Shown piece by piece: positions 54,701-64,000 of a stretch of 64,000 nucleotides of DNA. Source of the DNA: Tulasnella sp. 424 (Eukaryota > Basidiomycota > Agaricomycetes > Cantharellales > Tulasnellaceae). A program made the position numbers and the translations under genes. The notes below the pieces were generated by a model that saw only the letters and a program-made list of their open reading frames with translations, was not told where the DNA came from and searched no databases. Within the stretch, counting starts at the first letter, position 1. Each line of letters opens with the position of its first letter. The stretch is taken from the NCBI GenBank assembly GCA_019633425.1, contig WSUB01000054.1, forward strand, positions 170,127 through 234,126, in the 5' to 3' direction.

Positions 54701-56962
54701 TCTAGGTCCTCTTCATGCCATCCTCTCGGTTCAAGAGCGCGAATAATACGGGCCTCGGGACGAGTTGTAAGAAGGAACTTGACGTTGACGGGGAGTGACG
54801 GTCTGAATTGCTCGATGAGTTTGACGAAACTGACGGCATACTCCACATCCTGGCATTCATCTAACGCGTCAACGATGAGAAGGATCGGGAGAGGGGTGTT
54901 TGAGAGTCTTCCCAGCGCGCGTGTGATGAGAGTTTGGAACTGGTCCCGTAGACGCTCCTGTCCGATGTCTTGGTTCTCCCGAACTCCTTGTAGGATAGAA
55001 TTCCTAACATCTGGAACGAGATTATTGCTTCCGAGCTGCCTCGCGAGGGCGCATATAAGTCGTTTGTACGACTCATTCGGGCCACGGCGGAAATGGAAGA
55101 TGGCGCACGCAGCCTGGTACTTCCATTGATGAGCGACGGTGGACGCAATTGTCGACTTGCCGCGTCCTGCCATTCCCCGAATCCATAGAACTCTTTTCGA
55201 CTTCGAGGTGTCTCTGACCCATGCATTGATACGTTCGAGGGTCTGCACTCGGGTTCCTTGAAGGCAGATCACATCCTCGATCGCAGCGCCGCGTGCCCCG
55301 TAACTCGCGTCTCCCAAGCGGTCGAGAAGCCGCTGTTGCTCCTCGCCTAGTCCCTTGTCGTCTATGAGCCAGCGAATCAGAATAGCGAAGTTCCCTGAGT
55401 AAGACTTGGACGTACATAGTTCCCTTATCAGCTTGCTGGTGTTGAGGGCAACCAAAAGCTTCGTACGGAGAGGTTAGCAAAGGCAGGGGTGACAAACGAT
55501 GACTCCCGAACCTGTATTTGTTCTAAAGCTGTACAAATCGTTTCTTGATATCCCTTCAATTCTTCGGCGCGGTCATTGACCGAAAACGCCTTCTGGAGAA
55601 CGCCTGAGGAATTCAATTCCTTGATCTTGTCTTGGACGCGTTGAAGTTCTCTAAAAGAACGGCCATGGTTAGTGCCATGTGCAAGGCCAAGAGGGAAGTT
55701 GGCAAACCGTTGTAAGTCGTTGATGAGTTTAGTGAAGTCGTCCATATGTTGGTCGACCGATCCATTTTCGAAGTGCTTGAGAATGTCAGATAGCCGACGT
55801 GCGTTAGATTCGAGGGCGTCGGCGGTTTCTTTGTTATCAGACATTATCTGGACAACTCGATTCAGAAGCCGCGACGGATGAGAAACGAGTCGCATTACCT
55901 GAATGATTTCGACGATTGCCACTCCCACCTTGGCGGCTGCCCCTAGGTAACTCCCGACGACAGGGATCGTTCCAGAGATGCCTTCGACAATGTTAAATGT
56001 CGTCTTCACCCCACCAAGCCAACCTCGACGTTTGGAGGTGCCCTTTGCTTGGTGATCCGGAAGGAACTGCTCTTCGTCCGGACTGAAGGATGTGACTGGC
56101 ATCGGGCTTTCCGAGGCTACAACCTGAGGAATTGGCTTGGTCGGGTCGCCGATTTGCTTTTCCGCAGGTGCAGGCATATCCCCAACGGGTGGGGTGCTTC
56201 CTTTGATTTGAGAGCTGGGTTCTGTTTCTGGACGATCCTCTTCTGCTCGGTCGAGTACAATGTGGAGAAAAGCGTTATTGGAGTCACCGATTGCCATGGA
56301 GTGGGTAACTCTTACCTGCCGTGGGTTTGGGATTCCAGTGGTTCTGCAACAGCCGGACGACATCGGTAAGGTGCGGTAGAAGGAAACGAACCCGCGCACG
56401 TACAGGAAGAGACGTCAAACTGTTCCTGACATCGTTTCGACAAGACTCCAACACTTGAGTGCACCTGCTACGATCCTTGGGATGGAGGATTACTTTCCCT
56501 ATGTTGCTGAAAATTTTGTCCTCCTTCGCTCCATAAGTGTTCGCCGCCTCCTGTAACCTCGGCTGAATGGTTCTCATGACCCTGGGACCAGCTCACGTCA
56601 ACGCACAAGGACGCCGTTGGACAGTGACAGACTCACCCAACGAATCGTTTGAGGGGGGCACGGTATTCGGCTTGAATGTGTGTTTCTTCCTTGGGTATAT
56701 TTCTGAGGCTTGAAGCATCTTCGATGATCCTTATAAGGTCACGGGCTGCGTCGGTCGACCGACGAGGCCAAACGGTGCCCTAGAACGATGTAAGCAGAAA
56801 ATTTACCCGGATCAACAACTCTATTACCTTAAGAATAAAGAGTATGTCATTTTTCAAAGACTCGACGTTATCGAAAATGGAAGCGTGATCCGACTCTGAA
56901 AGGTTATTGGACGAGGATGGGAGGTTTGTGGGTGGTTGGGTGCCAGCCGATTGACTGCTCAT
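51780..56962 (-). CDS. NLR-like receptor: helical N-terminus, NACHT, 12 WD40 repeats, 1595 aa
   Basis: Exons (minus): 56962-56828, 56779-56637, 56581-56316, 56242-55899, 55847-55708, 55650-55512, 55458-53779, 53720-51780. These give exactly 1596 codons with GT-AG introns of 48-73 bp. The N-terminal 390 residues are helical and include the segment GTIPVVGSYLGAAAKVGVAI, which I recognise from agaricomycete NLRs with MLKL/HeLo-like four-helix domains. NACHT follows: Walker A GMAGRGKST (about 484-492), Walker B LLIVDALDEC (about 582-591), and the arginine FLLTTRPEARI. Twelve WD40 repeats (about 1033-1570) end it. STAND proteins of this kind (e.g. Podospora HET-E/HET-D) act in self/nonself recognition and regulated cell death; the ligand is unknown. 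No lesion is seen. Confidence 0.92.
51858..53471 (-). repeat. 129-bp coding repeats encoding WD40 blades
   Basis: Eleven units of about 43 residues share ISFSPNGKVLASGS, a T[IV][RQK]LWDAETG block and IGEPLRGHD, with few differences; the twelfth (SSIFFSSSGKF) is diverged. Unit 7 carries an extra 36-bp duplication at 52541-52612 (EAPTGEPLRGHD / EAPVGEPLRGHD). Confidence 0.93.
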
Positions 56963-57827
56963 GATGACTGCTACTTAAAAGTTGGATGATGACTGCGATG
57001 TGTTGAATCAAGGTGGTCGTTGAATGTGGTGGAGGTGGTGGGAGGTCTGCGAATCGATACTACCGACAGGGATGCTCGTGGGTACGGGGCTGTTCCACAA
57101 TCAACTTCCATTCTCGGTCGAAGCGCCCGTACAGGCCCTCCTCCGATTGTCCCCCAACGAACACGATGCGAGGCTTAACACCCACTGGCGGTCCACCACT
57201 CATACTGCGCGTCAGACGAATAAGAAGGTTTCGAATGGTGGTCGACGGACCCTCCCGGGCCGAGCAATTGCCACGGTGTTGTCAAACGGGACCCGCAGGG
57301 ATAATCCCGTTGTCATTATGGTTGACAGTAACAGGAGAAAAGTAAGAGTTGAGATTAGCCAAGGCATCAGGCTACCTCAAGGGGTGCAGCGACCAACTCC
57401 GGGTACGTCCGCTTGGGCTGGCCAAGGGACATCCGTTGAATTTGGTCTTCCTAGGTCTAGACAAGTGACAGAACCTTATGTAGATCGAAAAAGCATGGCT
57501 TGATCTGTGGAGCGAAGCCAATTCTAATCATTGTCAATAGTCGTTAATATAGCCGCCCCAAGGCGAAACCCTTGAAAGTCGTTCTCCTAGATTCGATCAG
57601 CCCAAGTTCGGCGTTATTAGCGACGAGTCTGCAATACACTTGGCATTACGACGGTGCTAGGCAGTTGTGTGAAGCAGCTGTGGGACGGTGGAGCTGAGTT
57701 CAACGTTCGCGTTGTGGCGAAGACCACGTCGTCAATCCGATCACAAATACCCAAAGAGGAAATGAGATAACGTAGAAGTAAGAAGGACATTGAAAAGAGA
57801 CAAAGGGAGACATTCCAGCTAAATAGT
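56963..57827. other. Intergenic, no confident gene
   Basis: Upstream region of the NLR and 3' flank of the synthetase pseudogene. A plus-strand frame of 159 codons (57024-57503) has no recognised motif. Confidence 0.5.
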
Positions 57828-60526
57828 TCATGGCTTAGCAGGTGTCGCGTACAATCCCCCGATAACATCCTTGTGAAGTGCGTACGCGTCCTTCCTAGAA
57901 GAACTCGCTAGTCAGCAAGCCTGTTCACTACAACGATCGTGGGCCCTTCCCTCTTGATCTTGAACGTAGGGGTTAATGTCCCGTTCTCCACTATAAACCG
58001 ATCCACCGTCAAGTGAATAGCCTTGACGATCTCGAATCTATACAACCGCAAACATCAAAAGCTATCAGCCCTCGGCTTCCCACCACGGAGCCGACACAGG
58101 ACGTACCCTTTCAGTCCACCAGCCTTCTTGACCTGGTTCGTGATGCTGTCCAACACGGCTTTAACGACAGCCGGTTCCTTGACAGCAGCAGCCAAAGCGG
58201 GTTCGGCGGTAGGATCGAACTTGTGGTTGGCTTGCTCCTCGGCGATGATAGCGAGGGTGGTTGGGTCAGGGACGACGACAGCGACGAGATGGTCTCGGAG
58301 GGAGTCGCCGTGGATGTAGATCTGGGCGATGACGGGGCAGGTAGAGTAGAGCTAGCGAGTTCACCCCGAGTTTTAGAGCCAGCAAGGAACAACGGAAAGG
58401 AGAGTGGGATGTACGTTCTCCAACTTCTCCAACGCGACGTACTCTCCTTGACTGAGCTTCATGATGTTCTTGACGCGGTCGATGATCTTGAACCTTCCAC
58501 GCTCATCGAGTTCAGCGACGTCCCCGGTGTGGAACCATCCGTCCGTGTCGATCGCCTCAGCGGTTTGTTTGTCGTCTGGGAAGGATGGCCGGTGCGTCAG
58601 CATTGGAGTTGACTGGATCGCCGTCCAAGCATCCAACTCACCTTTGTAGTATCGACTGAAGACATTGTCACCCTTGAAGCACAACTAGAAAGTCGAAACT
58701 ACGTTAGCGACGGTCTCTCGTGAACTCGCACTCGAGACGCCCGAAGCTCTCCTCTCCTCTAGGATTAGGCTTATCCTCGCTCGTATACCCAAGCTCAGGA
58801 ACATCCACAAGCTTGAACTCCTCAGACACCGCCGCACCACCAATCGTTCCCGTCGCGGTGGCGTCGTCGTCGCTCCACGTCCGAGTTCCAAACGCACACG
58901 TCTCGGTCAAACCGTAACCTTCCAACACCTCGCACCCGACGAACGAGATCTTCAAAAAGTCCATAACCGCCGCGTTGATGGGTGCCGAGCCGGAGGAGAT
59001 GCAGTGTACTTGACCGCCGAGGACGGCTTGGACCTTTTGAGGGAGACGAAACGCACATCAGCGAGGGCATTCCCCAAAAGTCGGGGAGAAACGTGAGCCT
59101 GCGTACCTTCTTGAAGACAATCTTGTCCCATAAAGCGTGTCGGGTGTTTCCCGTTGCGTGGAGGTTGGCCACCTTGGTAGCACAGCTCGTCGGAAGAGGA
59201 AACCTGAATGACCCAAGCCTCATCAGACCGGATATCGACCAGTCGCCAAACTCGTAGTCACCTTTGATCCCAGGAGCCCGAGCGCTCGCCTTCCCACCCA
59301 TGTAAATCCGATTCAACACCCCTATGTATGACCCGACCATTCAGTCCCGTCGCCGCGAATCGTTTGGCTATTTCGTACGAACAGCAGGGAACAGGTGAGG
59401 CTTGAGTGCCTGCACATCGCTGAGGAGGTTCAACGGGTTGCCGGTATAGTAGCTGATACCTCCTCTACCGAAAATGAATACCACATCCTGTGTCATTTCT
59501 CTCATCGTTTGTCTGAAGGAGGAGGGAAGACTTACCCAATAGCTGTAATGCATAATTCAAAGCACCGTCCGTAAACATGGGCAAGTGGGAGGCACAAAAA
59601 CATGATAGGGTGATCCGGCATCGAAGGAAGGCCGTGAATATGACCCATTGCAGCGGTGGCGAGGTTCTTGTGGGTCAAGACAGCACCTATGCCCCAACCT
59701 CGTTAGCGCCAAAGTGAACTGATTGGCTATTCGTTCATGGCGGACGTACCTTTCGGTGTGCCCGTCGTTCTCGAAGAGTAGCAAACTAAAGCCACCTGGT
59801 CCAACGTCGCCTTGCTAGGTTCGGAGGGGTTCTTCTCGCCATCCTCTTCCACTATTCAGCAAGTCCCACTACGTCAGCCCCAAACTCTCACCTGGCATGA
59901 ACCATCAGATGCGAACCTTCTTTAAGCCCCTTCACATCAATACCTTTCTCCTTACCAGCGTCGACTTATTTCTTCTTTGAATCAACGTCGAGCGGGTCGA
60001 AGGATACAATCATCTTGAGCACGGGGCATGCTGCGGCATTGTCGATGTGGGCTTGGATGTGGTTCGAGCTGCGGAAGATGACGGGGATTTCGGAGCGGTT
60101 GCTGATATATTCTGGAGTCGTGGATGAACAAAATGGGATGAGCGCTCAGTTAGCAATGAGGTGAAGAAGCGCGCCGAGCTCACCGACTGCGTTGAGCCCG
60201 AGGGTGTCGTACAGCGCGACGCTGGCCTTATTGTACCGTGGCACGCAAGCTCGGTAATTTGCTATTCTGAATGAGAGGTCTACGCGAATCAGTCAAAGGA
60301 GTAGGATGAAACCCAGATGTTTTCCGCGTACCTAGTCGGTCTAAATACTAACAGCCTCGAAGTCGGCTCCCGTTGCCCGTCCACTGCTCTTGAAGTTGCT
60401 TTCAAGAGCACTACAGATGAAGCGCCTCCTGTCCACTTCTGCGTACGTCTGACATGTGTACTCCGGTGCGAATGCGACGGCCGGTTCGGTGGTGAGGACA
60501 GCACGGTGGTCGAGGTATATGGACAA
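57828..60526 (-). pseudogene. Long-chain acyl-CoA synthetase, AMP-binding family, with two in-frame stops
   Basis: Read downward: TYAEVDRRR and GADFEAVSI (60450-60345), SVALYDTLGLNAV (60200), VCYSSRTTGTPKGAVLTH (about 59800-59660), LPLAHVYGRCFEL, GKASARAPGIKG, HCISSGSAPINAAVMDF, GYGLTETCAFGT (58900), [51 protein letters not shown], and a last exon ending LYATPAKP before TGA at 57828. This is the order in fungal FAA-type fatty acid-CoA ligases. TAA at 59968-59966 and TAG after FEAVSI interrupt the frame; the first adenylation motif has Arg for Gly (SRTTG). No N-terminus is found. Splice sites elsewhere look good, so decay is recent or the stops are sequencing errors. Confidence 0.8.
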
Positions 60527-61855
60527 TTAGCGGACACGGTGCGTTCCTCACAACGGCTGCTGCCGACCTGAGCATCCTTGACAGGTCGCGCTAGAGCAAT
60601 CGAGGGGGAGAAAACCCTCTTTGAAAATGGCATGAAGACCTCATTAGGCATATTACATGGTGTAAAGGGGTGGAATGGGACACTTGATACGGCATGGTGT
60701 CGAGGACAGGCTCGCGGTCCAGGAAGAAATATTGCGGGGGGACAATTAGTACTCGCGTCAAACGCACCTGTTTGGCCTGGAGTCCCAGTGTTTAGACATC
60801 GACGCCGGCGCGACTAATCAAGGGAGCTCGGCACATCTCCAGCAAGAAACGAAAGCACCTATATGAGCAGTGGCTGCAGGACACTCAGCTCGTTGTACCG
60901 GCTACAAAAGAAGTCTGGATCTGAGTCTTCCTCTGCCTTCGGAGCCCGGTCCGGTCCGTAGCAGCCGAACATAGAGCCTTCCTTGACAAGATCCCTCTCT
61001 CCGAGTTTAACCAAGTACGTTCGGATTCCTCCCCCACGTATAAAGCCGTTTCTCAAATACGCCACACTCTTTCATCCCACCAGGCGCTTAACCGATTCCC
61101 CAAGCAGGCCGCGAGTGTCGAGACTACTTGTTGACTTCTCCGATGAACAGAGATGCTTCCATCGCTCTGACACTCGACCATGTCACTTTTATTGTACCCA
61201 GAAACTTGAAAGTCACGAGCGTCGACGTTCAAGACGTCAATATGGGCCCATAAGCTGCCTTGTTTCACGCCGACTCGAGGGCGAGTTCCACCGCTCTATC
61301 GTCAAACGCGTCGATTAACCCGCGAACCGATAATAATATACTAGGACATTAGATTACCAATTATAGGTACGTCCGCAATACGAATAGACCGGTAGACAAG
61401 TCTATGCAAATCTGATCTTCAGAGACCGGAATTTGTCATCGACCCGAAGAGAATGGCGGCCGCGAAGCAGACATGGGTTTGTTTCGCGAGGTGAAGCCGA
61501 TTGAACAGAAGTCGACACCGGTTAGTCCGCTATCGTCGGCCATGATCGCTTTGTCGTTTCGTCTCTTCCAATATCCTTGTTACCTATACCTTTGTCTCAT
61601 TCCTCTTGTGAATCATATTGGCAACGTCGACCTCCTCAGAGTTCTTGCCCCCGCAAAGTTATTGTCAAGACGGGTCAAAATAGCAAACCTCGAATCCCCG
61701 AATCCAGCCCGACTATCTCACAGCTGCTTCGTCAAGAGGCTCGGCGCCGTCGTAATTGACTTGATGGTGGCCAGTGATGGTGGCTCCTTGTTGATAACGT
61801 TGAATTTGGACCAATCTAAGGTATAAGAACAAACGTTTAAGGGTCTCGTCATGGG
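60527..61855. other. No recognised gene
   Basis: Short frames only on both strands, none with a family motif or splice chain. Confidence 0.45.
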
Positions 61856-63425
61856 AGGCAAGGAGAGGTTTCAGCCAAATAGCTCACGGCTACGCAGGCG
61901 TCGCTTACCATCCCTCGGTGACATCCTTGTGAAGTGTGTGCGCGTCCTTAAAAAGACTCGGTCGTCAGCAAGCCTGTTCACGATAACGGTTGGGGGCTCC
62001 CGCCTGTTAATTTGAAGTAGACGTCATGTCCCGTTCTCCACCGTCAAATGAATAGCCTTGGCGGGCTCGAATTCATACCCTTGTGAACACCAGCTATCAA
62101 TCATCAGCTTCGTATCACGAGACCGCGCAGACGTACTTTTTCAGTCCACCAACCTTCTTGACCTGGTTCGTGATTCCGGTATGGCCTTGAGGACAGCGGG
62201 CCGTTTGACAGCAGAGCAGAACAGAGCTGTTCAATCGAATTTAGAGCTCGCGAGGGAGAACAGGAGAAAGTGGGACGTACATATGTGCTCCATCTTCCCG
62301 AATGCGACGTACTCTCCTTAGTAACTAGGGTTCGCGATGCTTTTGACACAATCGACATTCCTGAACCTTCTGTGCCCATCAAGTCGGTCCCCACTGTGGC
62401 GCCATCCGCCGTTGTCAAACGCCTAGGCATCGTCGGTAAAGGGTGAAGACTGCGTCAGAATCGAAGCCTATTGGATTGAAATGACAACATCCCACGCACC
62501 CCTTTAATATCGCCTGAAGATGTCGTGACCTTTGAAGCGCAAAGGCTAGCAATTCGGAAGCAAGTTAGCGACGATCCTAATTGTAGTTTAGTATCGAACG
62601 CCTCAGCTTCACCTCTTCCCTCTTGTGTGGCAATCCTCGCTCGGATAGCCAAGCTCAGGAACACGAAGCTTAAACTCCTCAAACGCCGCCGCACCGTCAA
62701 TCGTTCCGGTCGCCCTGGTGCAGTAGCTGCTATGTCCTCTGCAGGAAAGAATACGCCATCCTATGTCATTTCTCTATCGTTCGCTGAGGGAGTGGAGGGG
62801 GCTTACCCGACCAGTGCAATTGCGAACTCGAAGGGCCTTTGCAGCAGTGGCAAGGTTCTTGTGAGTCAAAACAGCACCTTTGCTCAACCTAGTTAGCCTC
62901 AAAGCGAACTAATCATTTGCTGATGGCATATGTACCTTTCGGTGTCCAAGTCATTCCCCAGTAGTAGGAAACCATAACCACTTGATCCAATGTTGCGTTG
63001 ATAGGTCCGAGTGGGTTCTGCTTGGTGTCCTCTTCCACCGCCATCACGTCGAACCCTCACCAGCCATGATCTTGACCTAACCTTGACCCGAACCTTCTTT
63101 CAGCTCCTTCCCACCAACGCCCTTCTCCTTACTTACCAGCGCCGACGTATTCTTCTTTAAGTCAACATCGAGCGGGTCGAAGGACACGATCATCTTGAGG
63201 AAGGGTCATGCCGCGGCGGTGTCGAGGTAGGCTCGGACGTGGCTCGAACCGCGGATGGTGAAGCTGGAGTTGTGAATGAAGGAGCGGGAAGGGTTCTCAG
63301 TTGGCAATGAAGTGAAGGAACGCGCCAAGCTCACCGATTGCGGTGAGTCTGCGTTGTACAACGCAACGCTAACCTTATTGCACGTAAAGTCGGCGATCTG
63401 CCATTCTATGTCAGGCCAGAACGAT
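61856..63425 (-). pseudogene. Second, shorter acyl-CoA synthetase relic
   Basis: Collinear with 57828-60250: the last exon (tgacatccttgtgaagtgtg at 61919), ttcagtccaccaaccttctt at 62142, tgctcggatagccaagctca (62637) and tcgagcgggtcgaaggacac (63170). It is only about 1.57 kb against 2.4 kb, because the middle exons (58870-59460 equivalent) are deleted near 62745. Many frameshifts and stops. Same strand as the first copy. Confidence 0.8.
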
Positions 63426-63436
63426 AGGCCTAGGGA

Positions 63437-63955
63437 AAAGTAGGTGGTTTTTCACGAACTTGGTGCGCTCCGTCTAGGAGGGCCGAGAAGGGCATTATCG
63501 TTCTCGTGCACTGTCACTGTTCCTTTCCTTGTTGTCAAGCAAACTAGGAGGATGTGGCGTCTCGGGACGTGGTCCCCCTATGAAGCCTATCGTAAGCTAC
63601 CAAAAGAGGCTCGAAGGAGAGCTTAACGTCTCACCGAATGGTTAAAGTAGTCTACCAACGAAGTCCACACCTTCGGGGCGCAAGGAGTGGAAGTCGTTAG
63701 TCGTACGTCCTGTTTCTGTGTCAGTTGTGTCTGGCGAGCATAAAGCTTCAGTGAACGAATCTCTAGCTGCGACTGGGGGGCTTGTGGCGCAGCGAATTGA
63801 GTAGAAAGATTGTAACCTGTCGTCCTTGGCATCGTTCAGCGGGATGGACTTCGTGGATAACGTGTTGTTTCAACGGTTGCCTAAGTTTTCTGACTCTTCC
63901 TACGTGGAGTCCCCTGCGTGACTGAGAATGCCCAGGCAATGGGGAAGCGAATTTC
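63437..63955 (-). pseudogene. Duplicated 5' fragment of AVL9 with intron 1 retained
   Basis: Matches 29343-30120: exon 2 end (gcgctccgtctaggagggcc), intron 1 (cgtaagctaccaaaagaggctcga shared in part, 63589-63612), and exon 1 pieces (tgtgtctggcgagcataaag, ctgtcgtccttggcatcgtt). Part of the Ser/Thr-rich exon 1 is missing. Because the intron is present it arose by DNA duplication. Frames are broken. It may continue past the window edge. Confidence 0.82.
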
Positions 63956-64000
63956 CGCCGGATCCGCCGGACACCGCCACGGACAAACAACTAGTTTGAC

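Noticed and set aside
57024..57503. 159-codon plus-strand frame upstream of the NLR
   Set aside because: No motif, compositionally random, and not joined to other exons.
1..64000. tRNA or rRNA genes
   Set aside because: I found no stretch with a convincing cloverleaf (T-loop GGTTCGA-type motif with matching acceptor stem) or rRNA core; a covariance-model scan would be decisive.

Overview
The window looks like nuclear DNA of a filamentous basidiomycete, most likely an Agaricomycete. Genes are split by many GT-AG introns of about 42-75 bp. The recognisable families fit that group: basidiomycete F-box/LRR proteins, a single-pass surface protein family with jelly-roll-like modules, an SRF-type MADS protein, the DENN protein Avl9, a NACHT-WD40 NLR, chromoviruses, Harbinger- and Mutator-like transposons. 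No database could be searched. Names rest on motif recognition, and gene models on reading frames that close exactly across splice sites.

Left part (1-11.4 kb): the 3' end of an O-methyltransferase, then two tandem arrays. The first is a pair of F-box/LRR genes, the first copy broken by a 2-nt insertion. The second is a pair of secreted/transmembrane genes on the minus strand (874 and 814 aa), each with seven matching exons. A small fragment of the surface gene lies between the two F-box copies.

Housekeeping part (11.4-30.2 kb): a gene-poor stretch and a pyrimidine-rich leader precede a 511-aa Mcm1-like MADS gene. Then come a convergent 470-aa vWA protein, decayed F-box fragments, and a complete 14-exon AVL9 gene (891 aa) with a 10-nt microexon.

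Transposon part (32-51.8 kb): AT-rich nested mobile DNA. It holds relic and solo LTRs, a PIF/Harbinger transposase pseudogene split by a solo LTR, MITEs with readable target duplications, and a nearly complete 6-kb chromovirus. The chromovirus has 337-bp LTRs, a CAAAT duplication, a self-priming-type primer site, a -1 frameshift heptamer between gag and pol, and a terminal chromodomain.

Right part (51.8-64 kb): a complete eight-exon NLR (1595 aa; helical N-terminus, NACHT, 12 near-identical WD40 repeats) lies next to the transposon block. It is followed by an acyl-CoA synthetase pseudogene, a shorter relic of the same gene, and an intron-containing fragment duplicated from AVL9.

Broadly, conserved cell-biology genes (MADS, vWA, AVL9) are flanked by fast-changing tandem families, an immune-type receptor and transposons.
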